Assembly (NCBI GenBank): GCA_029255685.2 | Contig: CM055313.2 | Span: 74,192,641 to 74,256,640, forward strand | DNA length: 64,000 nucleotides | Direction of reading: 5' to 3' | Source of the DNA: Silene conica | Taxonomy: Eukaryota; Streptophyta; Magnoliopsida; Caryophyllales; Caryophyllaceae | Shown: piece after piece, positions 43,001 through 54,230 of the stretch | How positions within the stretch are numbered: position 1 is the stretch's first letter | How the letters are laid out: every line of letters begins with the position of its first letter | Program-made: the position numbers and the translations under genes | The notes under the pieces: generated by a model | Seen by the model: only the letters and a program-made list of their open reading frames with translations | The model's database searches: none | What the model was told of the DNA's origin: nothing

Positions 43001-45542
43001 GTTGGAAAATTACAAACATTATACCACAAAATTCTTTAAAAAAAGAGCTTTAATACGAGTATAATTCAATATATTTAGTTATATATTTCGAGAGATAGGT
43101 GAAAGGAGAAGTGTATCGAAAAGTGAAAATAACACTTAAAACAAAAAAACAAAAAACAAAAACATTAAATCTCGTGATAAGCCGTCTCTCACTAGCTAAT
43201 TTAGTGAAAGACGTAATAGAGAAACAAAAACTTTAGTGGGTGATGACCCACTCGTTTCAATAACGCTAATCAAAAGACCGAAATAAAAGACCATTTCAGT
43301 GAATCCATTGATTCAATCTTCACTACTCGAAATCATTTGATCAATAAACTCTAACAAAAACATTTTCAGTTTCTAATCTAATGAACTACTCCAAATTTTA
43401 TAAATTGTCCTCGGAATACTTCCGAACATCCCTTATATATAAAAGGAAGCTTTTTTCTTACATTTTCATTGGTTCCTTAATTATAGGAAGTTAAAAAATT
43501 TTATTTCTCACCATGTCCCACCACTTATGCATAGAGGTTTATTTTTTCTTTTGTTTGCTTTTCTCTATTTAATCTTTTAAAGTTGCAAATAATTTTTATC
43601 TCCCTAATAAAAAAACAACCTTACTCCAAATTCAAAAATAAAAAAATCACAAAAATTCTACTCAGAAACATAAAATTCAACAATATTAAAAAAAAGTTGG
43701 ACAATTAGAAGTAATTAACAAATATTTAAACAAAAAATTAAAGTAGCCATATAGAGGTATAAAAACAAAAAAAATTATACAAAGAGTTAAAAAATAACAA
43801 AAAAAACGTATATCTAAAAAAATGAAAAAAATACACGGAAGATAAAAATCAACAAAAAACCCAGATTAAAAAATGCAAGAAACGTAGATCAAATATTTTT
43901 GAATAAGAACGAATAAACCCAACCCATAAAATTAACAAAAAATATAAAATACGATTTTCGAAAAAATATAACAACCTTCAGAATTAGTCAATTAAAACTA
44001 GGATATAACAATATTAACATCGAGTAAAAGACGGTCTTAATAACAATACATTATTATTTTGTTTATAAAATCATCAATAAATTTTTCTACTATAAAAGCT
44101 AAAGATTTTAAAAGAATGTGATTGACTCCTCAAAATTAGCAGTCTAAATGACTTTTCTTATCCGTCCACCCCACCACTAAAAACATTTCTATCATTTTAC
44201 TTTCATTTAAAGAGTAACTTATTTAAAGTGTAAGTTATAAAAGTACAATACAATTTCTTTATATATTTTATATGGTTCAAATTTATTTCAATTTATAATA
44301 ATTTTTTAAAAATTAGTTAAACCAGTAAATCAATTATTTGGAGTCAAAATCATCCCCGAATTGATAATTTATATATTTCTGATTGAACTTCATATTGAAT
44401 TATATTTGCACTCATTAATCCTTATATTTATAAAATTTTTAGAAATAGACCCGTACATTTTTTGTACGGGCATAAAACTAGTATATATGTTAAAGTAAAC
44501 TAAAGTTTACACTTCAGGTTAACTACTCGAAATTAAAAAGTTAATGGGATGAAATTAATTGACATTATTGACATAAATTTTAAAACCTCACCATGTATTG
44601 TAACTTACAATAAGGGATTGACATATCTTTAGATAAGACGGGACACAAATTCTATTCTACAGCGGTCATAGTAACCATTTTTTATAAATAGTAACCAGAT
44701 AAAAAATAACCTATTTTTGTTAAAGTGCTCACTATTTATATATAAAAAAAATTACTATTTACCAAAAAATGGTAACATTTTACATCAAAAATAAAGGACG
44801 GGATAAGACCGTCGCAATGACGGAAGATGGAAACAACCAGTCTTATACTATACTCCCTCCTATTCACGGTGTTCTTCCCCTTTGGATGGGGAACCATACT
44901 CAAGGAAAACTATTTTTTTAACGAAGAAAGAGTTGGGTGGGGTTTGAAATAGGAGAAAGGGATAATAATTAGGAGTTAAATAATGAATTGTGGGACCCAA
45001 ACATTGATGAAATGAATAAAATAGGGGTAAAAAAGTTGGGTGGGGTTGGGTGATAGGAGAGAGGAATGAATAAAATATAATTAAAAGTTATCAAAATGGG
45101 AAAGTGGAAGAAAATCTGAATAATCCGTTTAAGGAAATAGGGAAGAAAACAGAATAGGAGGGAGTACTAGTTATCGGACATATTGATTGTACATGCATGC
45201 AAATTAAAGATGTTAAATTGAATAAATAATTTTAAAAAACATGTAGAAAAATCTCACCGGTAGATGAATAATAGTATTCTCACTCAAGGTATCTTTTTCA
45301 GCAACATCACCGATAATTACACTGTTTTCCAACCTCAATTCCCCTGTTAAAACTTGAGAATCTTGATTATTTTGTTCAAAATTTGCATGAAAACCATCCG
45401 AATTTTGCATCAACTTTTGATTATTCGGCGAAACAAAGAACCAACAAACAAACCCATATACAAGAATGAATGATACCATGAATAAAATTATGAACTTGAC
45501 TAAATTTGAAGAATAACCCATTTTTATGTCCTCAAAACCCAT
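37084..45542 (-). CDS. Exostosin-family glycosyltransferase (GT47), four exons
   Basis: A Golgi type II membrane glycosyltransferase of the plant GT47 exostosin-like family; members build cell-wall polysaccharides, and the acceptor cannot be told from sequence. Exons: 45542-45258, 39110-38848, 38664-38316 and 37758-37084, joining with phases 0, 2 and 0 to give 523 residues. Residues 14-37 are a single transmembrane anchor (LVKFIILFMVSFILVYGFV) after a short cytosolic tail. The stem is Asn/Gln-rich. Exon 2 has NPAGPMYWNANAFHR, exon 3 KVYVYEEGEPPVFHNGP and YWNRSLAADHF. Exon 4 carries the nucleotide-sugar-binding region (CICPSGYEVASPRVVEAIYT GCVPVLISD). Start could also be Met8. Intron 1 is 6.1 kb and full of transposons; intron 3 contains a Stowaway. 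All key family blocks are present, so the gene looks intact. Confidence 0.88.
38029..38229. mobile_element. Stowaway MITE in exostosin intron 3
   Basis: 197 bp (38031-38227), TA on both sides, ends CTCCCTCCTATTCCATATAT and its inverted partner. Confidence 0.92.
40785..41627 (+). mobile_element. Non-autonomous Helitron in exostosin intron 1
   Basis: Starts TCTATATAAACAAAAGAAC after an A and ends GTTGAAAACTAG before a T, matching Helitron insertion between A and T with TC and CTRR ends. The expected 3' hairpin is reduced to GCCGTGCA. No RepHel coding sequence. Related to 30999-31700. Confidence 0.65.
43429..44481 (+). mobile_element. Non-autonomous Helitron with intact 3' hairpin, exostosin intron 1
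   Basis: 1053 bp. The 5' end TCCCTTATATATAAAAGGAAG follows an A. The 3' end has a 7-bp stem hairpin (CCCGTAC ATTTTTT GTACGGG, 44450-44470), then CATAAAACTAG and a T. These are the standard Helitron terminal signals. There is no coding capacity. Confidence 0.8.
44851..45166. mobile_element. Stowaway MITE in exostosin intron 1
   Basis: 312 bp (44853-45164) with TA on both sides; ends CTCCCTCCTATTCACGG and inverted GAATAGGAGGGAG. It lies about 90 bp from the exon 1 donor. Confidence 0.85.
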
Positions 45543-45919
45543 GAAACAAATTATGATAATAAAATAAAATTAAATAAAATAATTTATTTTTGTGAGTAAA
45601 TTGATGAATGGGTTATTTCATGTTTGATAATCACATGAATTTTGTTTATTGAAAGTTGGATTTTTGCTGAATTGAAGGGGTTTTTTGGGTTAATTTGTCT
45701 GAAAAGAAGTAGTAAGAGTTTTAAGGGAATTAATTGGGTGAAGAGTTAGTGAGACGGAAGGAAGATTAACATTTGGTGATAAATGGTTGCATCACATAGC
45801 CAGACGTCTGCTTCTTTCTGCTACCTTCATGCATAAAGCATAAAAAGGAAAAAACTGATAAAAAGGAAAAATTTATGCCACAAAACTCAACTAAAACTCA
45901 ACTATTGTATAATTCGATC
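45543..45919 (-). other. 5' flank of the exostosin gene
   Basis: Presumed promoter and leader region. No clear TATA box or repeat could be assigned. Confidence 0.45.
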
Positions 45920-46090
45920 ACGTAAAACACAAATTCCAATTTGTGACGGGTGCATCCGTCGCAAACTTGCAACGAGTCAAGTTTTATACTTTTGAGTAGG
46001 GGAAGACAATTAAATTGCATAAATTCTCATTTGTGACGGTAATATCCGTCACAAATTTGCGACGCGTTAAATAAAATTCATTTGGGAAGA

Positions 46091-46565
46091 TAAGAGCAAC
46101 TCCAATCGTTACCTTTGAGGACCTGCTTGCAAATACCGTAAATTATCAAGCGGTATGCTAGCCATTGGATTACAAAAAATACGTGTTGCTTATAAGCGGG
46201 TGTAGCTTTGTCAAGGTTTTTAGCTTGACAAATAAAATTAATAAAATAAATAAGTAAAAAACAAAAAAATAATTTATATAAAAATATTTATTTGTTAGGG
46301 GGTCTTTTTAAGCTAAATCTATTGTAGTTTACCATTGAAGAGTATTATAGCTTAAACGCTTTGTTGCTTTGAAATAATATAGAGCAAGACAAGCCACAAG
46401 CTTTTATAGCTTGCCATTTTTTTTTTTTTTTTTTTTTTTGTTTCAAATGAGCGCACTAAGTCGCAGGTGAGAATCGAACCCCCAACTTCATGGTTGGGGT
46501 AAGAGCGCTCTTACCACTTGAGCTAACTCTTGTTCTCTTATAGCTTGCCATTGAAGTTGCTCTAA
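46091..46565. mobile_element. Tourist-like MITE with TAA duplication
   Basis: 46094-46562, ends GAGCAACTCCAAT and inverted ATTGAAGTTGCTC, TAA on both sides. It carries a nested SINE. Confidence 0.72.
46404..46552 (-). mobile_element. tRNA-derived SINE nested in the Tourist-like MITE
   Basis: A 15-bp duplication, TTATAGCTTGCCATT, flanks the insertion (46404-46418, 46538-46552). On the minus strand the body contains an A box (TAGCTCAAGTGG) and a B box (GGTTCGATTC), the internal RNA polymerase III promoter of tRNA-like SINEs. It ends in poly(A), seen as about 21 T at 46419-46439. The cloverleaf does not close, so it is not a working tRNA. Confidence 0.85.
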
Positions 46566-46921
46566 GACCATTCCCAAGCAACAAGTCAATTTAATCGGGT
46601 CAATTGCAAATTAGGCCTTAATCTCTCCTTATTGACCTTGACCAGCACTTAAACTCTCCCAAGCAGAAAGTCACGACCTAGGTCAATAAACCCTCCAAAC
46701 AACCACTTTTTTAGCTTTTTTTTTTTTTTTTTCTTTTTCTTAAATGGTTGGAACCAATTAAAATGTGCCACGTATGAGGTCGATTGGTGAGTAAATTTAC
46801 CTCAAATTGGGTCGATTTGTGACTCAAATCGACTTGAGTCAATTCTAATCGATTTCTTAATTACAATTAACTTGACTCGACCCCAAATTGACCTCCCAAT
46901 CGACCTTGCTTGGGGATGGTC
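46566..46921. mobile_element. MITE with GACCATYCCCAAGCAA inverted ends
   Basis: 356 bp, with ends GACCATTCCCAAGCAA and inverted TTGCTTGGGGATGGTC. It abuts the preceding MITE's TAA. No clear target duplication on the right, so superfamily unknown. Confidence 0.6.
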
Positions 46922-47254
46922 AGGACAAACTTTTGTGATTACCTATGCACCTTTATTTTTGTTTTATCTACCCCATGTGGGTATTATTCGACTCGTCACA
47001 AACTTGTGACGGATAACCCGTCACAAGAGAGACTTATCGATTAAATTGAGATTCCCTATGCTTTATCTTATTTATCCAAGTGGGAGAACTTGACCCATTA
47101 AAAATTTGGGACCACCCGTCGCAAGAGAGAATTAACGAATCAATATTTAAAAATAAAACAATTGTAATCTATCATAAAACGAGAACTTTTTATTTATTGT
47201 ATTATATGACCAAGACACCCGATAACTATTGACAAATGAATGACTATTGACATA

Positions 47255-47397
47255 GGATTATTTAATAGGAATACTCTCAACTATCATGCCCCTTCTCATA
47301 TTACTCTATACTATGTTTTAACTACCAATATACCAAACTATGACCCACTTTAACTTTTATCATAACAGGTGACTTGTAACCTGTTGAACAGGTTACT
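47255..47397 (+). repeat. Left TIR of the MULE
   Basis: About 140 bp, near-perfect complement of 52553-52696. It includes CTCAACTATCATGCCCCTTC and ends in an internal palindrome around AACCTGTTGAACAGGTTAC. Confidence 0.93.
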
Positions 47398-47564
47398 ATT
47401 ATCTTATACGTTTAACTTACCTCTTTCACCTCCTTTCTTTACCTTTTACTTACTTCTTTCACCTTCTTCATTCCCTAAATTAACCCCCTTCTCTAAATTC
47501 ACCCTCCTTCCTGCTTGTCGACATTGATATCATCTCCATTGTTGAGCTTCATCAAACTGGCAAG

Positions 47565-50500
47565 ATGGCTGAAGTTAAGGTACGTTTTCCTTCCTTTTTT
47601 TAACTCCTACTTTGATTGTTAATTGATTGTTGCAATTAATTAGATTGGTTTTATCAAATGTTAATTATTGTTTGATTATTTGTTCGTTCTTGTTGTTTAA
47701 ACCCTAATTTCGTTTTGATTTTGCATAAACCCTAATTTCGTAGTGAAGTTGTGTAAACCCTAATTTCGAATTGTACTTTATAAACCCTAATTTTGCATTG
47801 CTCTTATTTCCTTCCTGCAATTAATTGATAATCATACAATCATATTGTTATTTAGGTAGTGACATTGAAAATTTGGTTTGGAGGCTATTTTAAGAGGGAG
47901 GACCAGTCTTTGATCTATATGGGTAGGACGTTTAGGACTGTGGGGCTTGATCCTGATGAGATGGGTTGGTTTACATTGCTTAAGGAAGCTGAAAAATGTA
48001 GTGGGTTTAGGAGGAGTGTAGATGGGATATTTTTCATGAGTCCAAGTGAGGGATTGAAAAGGGCAACTGATGATAGGGATGCACAAGTTATTGTTGAACT
48101 AGCTAACTTAATTAGGGTGGTTGAATGTTATTTAATCCCTGAGAAAGATGTTAGTGAGTTAGTGTTGTGGATAAAACAGATTGGTAGTGGAAGTAGTGTT
48201 GTTAATAAACCTACTAAATTATTAACAAGGAGAAAGGTCCCTGCCAAAAGTGCCAAAGAAGATGCTTTAACTTTTGAAAAAGGACAACTTGAGGGACCAC
48301 CTGAGTCATCTACTTCATTTAAGACACTCAAACAACCAGTACCAGCTCCTCATAAACCACAACCACTTGAGGCACCAACTACTACTAAAACAACTCTCAA
48401 CTCTTCTGAAACAACTCTCAAAACAACTCTCAAATCTTCTGAAAACAGCCAAAAAAAACCCATTAAATCACAAAAAAAATGTTCAAAAACAACTTCTGTT
48501 ATTAGAAGTTCACCCAGATTTAACAACTCTCCAAAAAAAGTTGGCACTGAGAAAGCACCACTGCATATTGAAGATCTGGTTGTGGATGATGTGAATTTGG
48601 TTGGCACTAGTGGACCATCTTTTGATTGTACTGACTACACAGTAGCAGATTTGTTTAATGATTATGAGGAAGAAGCTGATGAGGCATGTCTGAACTGTTT
48701 TGAGAGGAGTGATGACTTAAGTGAGGGTGAGGACGAAGATCCAGGTTATAGTCCTGAGGATGATGAGGATGGTGAGATACACAGTGATGATGAGGATGGT
48801 GAGGATAGTGTAAACAGTGACGGTAAGGAAAGTGATGATAGTGAAGATGTATATGCTGAGGAGTTATCTGATGCTGGTTTTGATGATGATGATGATGAGC
48901 TGATACAATTGAGGTTGAGAGCAAAGGCATGGAATGCAAATGCTGTGAAGATTGCACATCAACTAGAGCTTGAAGCTGCTGCTGGTAAGCTCACTGGACA
49001 AGAGGAACAAGAGACTGCACTGAAACTGTTTTACCTAACACTTGCAACACAGTAGCTAACCTTAGTGATTATGATGAGAGTGGGGATGAGGAGGACACTC
49101 CAGGGGAGAGTGATGAGGAGAGGGTCCCTGGTAAAAGGCAGACATCAAATATCCCTATAGTTGATGAGAGAACTGATTTTTCGAAGTTGAAATGGTGTGT
49201 TGGAATTAGGTTCCCTAACACAGACTTGTTTTAAGAGGCTGTGACTAGGTATGCTGTTGCTCAAGGTACGGATCTAGTTTTTGATATTAGTGATAAAACA
49301 CATGGGCAAAAACTTAGGGTTAGATGTAAAAAAGATTGTCCTTTCAAACTTTATGGTAGCTGGGACAATAAGTTAGCTGCTTTTTCAGTAAAATCTGTAG
49401 ACCACCATCACAACTGTCAAAGAACAATGGAGAATAACAGACAACTCAAATCTACTTGGCTAGCAAAACAATTTCTTGATGTTTTTAAAGCTAAACCTCA
49501 CTGGCCAGCCAAGGATATCATGGAAACTGTTAGGAGAGCATATAAGGTCTTGATTAAGAAAGGTTTTGCCTATAAAATCAAGTATTATGCTCACAAACTG
49601 CTACATGGGTCAATGAAAGAGCATTACAGTAAGATTGGGTCTTACATAGCAGCTCTTGAAGAAGGAAATCCAACTAGTGTCTTCACCTTGTACACCAACC
49701 CCAATGTTGTATCAAACCCTGCTGTTTTCTAGAGGTTGTTTGTGTGTTTTGATGCTCTTAAGCAAGGGTGGTTGTTAGGGTGTAGAAAGGTGCTATGTGT
49801 GGATGTTTGTTTTCTTAAGACCTTTTTAGGAGGGCAGTTAATAAGTGCTATTGGAAGGGATGACAATGAACAAATGTTTCCCTTAGCATGGGCAGTTGTT
49901 GAAGGAGAAAACAACGAGAGTTATGAGTGGTTTTTTAAACAACTTAAGAGCAGTTTGGGTGAGGAAGATGGAGATGGGTGGACCATTATTTCAGATCAAC
50001 AACAGGTTAGTTATAGACACTAATGTGCATTTTTATTTCAGATTTTTACCATGTTATAGTCACTGATATGCCAATTTGTTTCTTATTTGCAGAGTATTCT
50101 AACAATAGTTGCTCAGGAGCTACCTAAGGCAGAGCATAGGCAATGTGCAAGGCATATATTTGCCAACTGGCACAAGACCTATAGAGGTGATGAGATGAAA
50201 TTACTCTTTTGGAACTGTGCTAAAGCCTATAATGAGGCAGATTTTGGTGATGCTTTAGAAGCACTAAGGGAAGTGGACCATAAGGCTGCTGAAGCCTTCA
50301 TAGCATGTAAACCAGTGTTGTTTTGTACGGCATTTATCCAAACACACACAAAAAATGATGTCATAGTCAGTAATATGGCAGAAACTTTTAATGCCTACAT
50401 TATAAATGCTAGGTCTAAACATGTTATTTATATGTTGGAGGAGATAAGGTCTTCACTGATGCAGAGACTAATGGAGAAAAAAAACAGCAATGGAGTCATC

Positions 50501-51586
50501 AACTCATGTTGTATGCCCTATAGTGCAAGCAAGACTTGAGGTGGAGAAAGACAAAGCTGCTGCCTGTGATGTTTTGCCATCAAAACCAACACTTCTCCAG
50601 GTAACTCATGGGATTGATGCCTTAACTGTTGACTTGGAAGCAAAAACATGTACATGTAGGAAATGGGATTTAATTGGAATCCCTTGCTTCCATGCTGTGG
50701 CAGCTATCTTTCATATGCATGGTCATGCTGAAGATTATGTGCATGACATGTATAAGAGAGAAGCTTATCTTCATAGTTACAACCTCTCTATTACCCCTTG
50801 TCCAGGCCAAAGATATTGGCCAAAGGTAGACTTGCCACTTAACCCCCCACCCATTAAAGTTGGACCTGGTAGGCCTAGAAGAAAAAGAAGAAGGGACCCA
50901 TTTGAGAACCCTAAAAAACCAGGTAAGTTGACCAAGCATGGAATGGAAATGTCATGTTCTATTTGTAAATCAAAGACACACAACAAAAGAAAGTGTCCTG
51001 AGAAAGACAACCAAGTAGCCCCCCTCCAAAAAAGCCAATGGGCAGACCTAGAAAAACACCTAGGATTGAGGCAACAAATGTGGCACAGCCTGCCTCTGAT
51101 GGGCACCATACAGCAACAACACAGCCAACTAGAATTGGTAGAGGAGGAAGAGTCATTAAGGCCTGGAGGCAGAGCTGGCAGAGGAGGAAGAAGAGGTAGG
51201 GGCAGATCTGGTAGAGCTGGCAGGGTAAGTAGTAGTTTGTTGGTATTGACTTGGCTGAGTGTTGTCGTTTATGTATCAGTTAATTGATGTTTAATATGTT
51301 GCTATTGCAGGCCCCACAAGGATTTGGAATACTCTTTGATGAGCAAGGTGGAGCTTTTACAAATGTAAGTATGTTTAATTCACAACACAGCCTACTAATT
51401 TGGAGAACTGATTTGGGCAGATTATGTTCAAGGATGTCTGTTTTTGAACTGATTCACAACACTACCTACTAATTCACTGATTTTGGACAGGTTGTGGGAA
51501 GTAATAGACCAAGGAGCATTATGGAGGGACCTTCAACCCAGCAATCAGTGAACCAAAACGAAGTGATAGACCAAGGAGCATTGTGA
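47565..51586 (+). pseudogene. MULE transposase (mudrA type), spliced and inactivated
   Basis: Domains in order: an N-terminal PB1-like segment (LKIWFGGYF, 47856-48160), a long Ser/Thr then Asp/Glu-rich linker to 49055, the Mutator DNA-binding/zinc segment (KLRVRCKKDCPFKLYG, 49240-49440), the MULE catalytic domain (CVDVCFLKTFLGGQLISAIG, WTIISDQQQ, 49740-50350), a SWIM zinc finger (CTCRKWDLIGIPCFHAV) near 50650, and a CCHC knuckle (CSICKSKTHNKRKC) near 50970. Introns fit GT-AG: 47580-47855, 50006-50092, 51225-51310, 51365-51490. Lesions: frameshift near 49050, TAA 49232-49234, TAG 49730-49732, and frameshifts at A-runs 50477-50484 and 51028-51033. In active elements it cuts and joins the TIR ends. 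Confidence 0.87.
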
Positions 51587-51923
51587 AGAGTTGCTGATAA
51601 CGAAGTGAAGACAGTTTTTGGGAGCTGATATTGGTCTTCGATTTAGAATGTATAATGTTGGGTTTTAGAATGTAATAGACAAATTTCCAGAATGTTTTAG
51701 CAGACTGTTTTACGTTTCAAATTGCTTAAGAATGTGGGAAGTATTTGCAGTATTTGGGATCTGATTTTGGTCTTCCATTGTGTGTAACAATTTCGAATCT
51801 AATAGACAAGTTCATTGCTTTCACGATTCAAATTGGAGTGTTTCAACCATTTCTTTCATACATTGTTGGTTCAAATCGTAAACAACAATACATTACTACA
51901 TTACATTACAGATAATGAATTAC

Positions 51924-52402
51924 TCATTTCTTAAACATCCAACTAAATGCAAATATAATCCAAGAAAATATTAACCCAACCATTACAATTTTCTCTCCTT
52001 TTGAATGATTTTCTACTTTAACTTTCAATAAATCCACCTCCAATCTGAGTTTCTGATTCTTCAACTTAAGCTTCTTCATTTTTGTCTCAATATCAGATTC
52101 ACCTTCTTCACAGTGCAATTCATCCACCAATTGAAAAAACCCACATCCATTCTACATTACAATCAAAATATATAATGCAATTAAATTAAAATCTATAAAA
52201 AAACAATTAAATGAAGATGAACAAAAAAATTATAAAATGTACTTACAGGCCATAAACGACAACCATAGAATTTCTTTCCAATATTTGGACCTTTATTTGC
52301 AAATTTCACAACTGCTTCAAGGTTATGCTTGCAAAAAACTGTACTTACGTCTCTTGCAGATGTACTTGAAAATGATGAAGATGATGTTGGGCGCTTATTC
52401 AT
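51924..52402 (-). CDS. GRF-type zinc-finger protein with coiled coil and C-terminal membrane segment, carried by the MULE
   Basis: Two exons, 52402-52247 and 52151-51924, joined in phase 0 across a 95-bp GTAAGT...TAG intron; 127 residues. A Ser-rich N-terminus is followed by a GRF-like zinc finger spanning the splice junction (FCKHNLEAVV, GKKFYGCRLWP, then NGCGFFQLVDE); ligands are probably the Cys and His of CKH plus the two later Cys. A coiled coil (KMKKLKLKNQKLRLEVDLLK) follows, then a hydrophobic stretch (IVMVGLIFSWIIFAFSWMF) at the end. GRF fingers bind single-stranded nucleic acid in other proteins. It lies within the MULE ends, convergent with the transposase and 338 bp from it, and shows no stop or frameshift. 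Its role is unknown; it may help the element or be a captured host gene. Confidence 0.75.
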
Positions 52403-52552
52403 GGTGAAAATGAAAAAAAAAAAAGTAAAATATAGGAGAGAATGATAAAGAGGGAGGAAAAAAATTGAAGAAATGGAAAATGAAGAAGAAGATGTTAAAG
52501 AAGATGAAGAAGAGGAAGGAGATCTGATATTTATAAGGGTAACACGGTTTTG

Positions 52553-52696
52553 GTAACCTGTTACAACAGGTCACAATTTCACCTGTTATGATAAAAGTTA
52601 AAGTGGGTCATGGTTTAGTATATTGGTAGTTAAAACATAGTATAGAGTAATATGAGAAGGGGCATGATAGTTGAGAGTATTCCTATTAAATAATCC
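52553..52696 (-). repeat. Right TIR of the MULE
   Basis: Inverted partner of 47255-47397. Confidence 0.93.
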
Positions 52697-53311
52697 ATTG
52701 ACAAATGAATGTTTTTGGGTGTGTTAGGAGTTACGACCTACAAAACCCTTGCTTGTTTGGACTTATTTTTACTTATTTTAAATTAATTTCAGTAAAAATA
52801 AGTAATGTTCAGACGAGTTCAGCAAACATAAGTTAAGTTCAGAAAAAATAAGTTAAGTTAAGTTCAGTAAAAATAAGTTAAGTTAAGTTCAGCAAAAATA
52901 AGTTAAGTTAAGTTCAGTAAAAATAAGTTAAGTTAAGTTCAGCAAAAATAAATTCAGAAAAGTTAAGCAAAAACAACTTCGGAAAAGTTAAACAAATACT
53001 CATACCCGTTTATAGTATTGGCAAGTTTTGAAAAATTTAAGATTTCACAAATTCCCTCGTACAAACGTCTCATGTGCGACCATTTTTTTTATTTACCCAA
53101 AAGTGTCACTATTACCAAAAAGAAGTCATATTTTACAAAAAATCCACGGGTTAAAAATTACACACAATAATTCTCGTCCAATAATGAACATTATATATTT
53201 ATATAGAAATAGATTGCTAAAAAAATTGTGATAATATAAAAATAGATTATTAAAGAAAATTGTGATATGTGATTTACTTTGTAATTATGTATTGAAATAA
53301 GATAATGAACA

Positions 53312-53314
<3 letters not shown>

Positions 53315-53396
<82 letters not shown>
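53315..53396. repeat. (TA)n microsatellite, ~41 units
   Basis: 82 uninterrupted bases of alternating TA. Confidence 0.97.
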
Positions 53397-53399
<3 letters not shown>

Positions 53400-53403
53400 A
53401 AAC

Positions 53404-53439
<36 letters not shown>

Positions 53440-53474
53440 TACTACTATTATTTTTATTATTATTATTATTATTT
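53404..53474. repeat. (TTA)n microsatellite
   Basis: About 23 ATT/TTA units with an ACT interruption near 53439-53447. Confidence 0.95.
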
Positions 53475-53908
53475 ATATTATTTAAGTTAATATTTATTTA
53501 GTTCGAAAAAGTTAAACTCATATAAGTTAAGTTCAAAAAAGTTAAGTTCATAAATGTTAAGCAGATATAAGTTAAATTCAGTAAATATAAGTTAAGTTAA
53601 ATTCAACAAAAATAAGTTCAGAAAAGTTCAGCAAAAATAAGTTAAGTTCAGAAAAAATACGTTAAGTTAAGTTCAGCAAAATAAGTTTAGAAAATTTCAG
53701 CAAAGATAAGTTAAGTTCAGCAAATATAAGTTAAAAATTCAGAAAAAATAAGTTAAGTTAAGTTAAGTTAGGCAAAAATAAGTCCAAAAGATATTACCTA
53801 ATATCGTTTATTGATTGTGTAAATATTTTCGATTATTCTATTTACCAGATTTTGGAATATCCTCAAACACCTAAACCCCAGTATCCATCGACTTCTTGCT
53901 CGACGACC

Positions 53909-54230
53909 ATGGCCACTCTCGTTGCCTCCCTAAGCAGCACCCATCAACCAAGTGTTCCTCTTCTCCTCGTCAACTAATCTAGTGTTGTCAAACTAACTCA
54001 TCTCACCTAGATATTTTGGCAAGACTAAATCGAGTCTCTCCTTTTCAGTTATGACCTCAAATTCTTTGATGGCGCTCATCCATGCCCTTCGGCCACCATT
54101 CCCGACCCAAAAGATGTTACCAAAACCAACACAATTCCCAATCCAGTTCGTATGACATAGAAACGTCAAGTCAATCTCCTCAAAGGAGCTCTTCTCGGCA
54201 CCTTAGACCCCATTATTTTATAATAGGGAT
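53909..54230 (+). pseudogene. Unrecognised coding-like fragment
   Basis: The ATG at 53910 opens MATLVASLSSTHQPSVPLLL and then a stop, which looks like the start of a chloroplast transit peptide. In a nearby frame, 54048-54225 reads FFDGAHPCPSATIPDPKDV and VNLLKGALLGTLDPIIL with a single stop between. This suggests a decayed copy or captured piece of a plastid-protein gene that I cannot name. Confidence 0.3.

Larger units (their letters stand above)
45920..47135. mobile_element. Long-TIR foldback-like element, interrupted by other MITEs
   Basis: 45932-46090 and the complement of 46970-47130 share TTTGTGACGG...CCGTCACAA palindromes, TTTGCGACG/TTTGTGACGAGTC and GGTCAAGTT/GTCAAGTTTT in the same order, giving an inverted repeat of about 150 bp on each side. 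Exact ends and duplication were not resolved. 46094-46921 lies inside it. Confidence 0.4.
47246..52705 (+). mobile_element. Mutator-like element (MULE) with long TIRs and two genes
   Basis: 5442 bp (47255-52696). The terminal inverted repeats are about 140 bp, starting GGATTATTTAATAGGAATAC on each strand and nearly identical. 9-bp flanks ATTGACATA and ATTGACAAA differ at one base, fitting a MULE target duplication. It carries a plus-strand transposase gene (now broken) and a minus-strand GRF zinc-finger gene, tail to tail. High TIR identity suggests recent activity. Confidence 0.93.
52736..53800. mobile_element. Large relative of the CTGAACTTAACTT MITE, with microsatellites inside
   Basis: The left end region TTTGGACTTATTTTTAC and right AAAAATAAGTCCAAAAG are inverted. 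Between are many GTTCAGYAAAAATAAGTTAA units, the same motif (opposite orientation) as at 36094-36428. A short direct repeat ACCTA (52736-52740, 53796-53800) flanks it. Boundaries are tentative. Confidence 0.5.

Noticed and set aside
46444-46537. Functional tRNA gene
   Set aside because: A and B boxes are present, but the acceptor and T stems do not pair, and a poly(A) tail with a 15-bp duplication shows that it is a SINE.
48655-48957. His-rich minus-strand protein
   Set aside because: Antisense of GATGAT (Asp-rich) codons in the MULE transposase linker.
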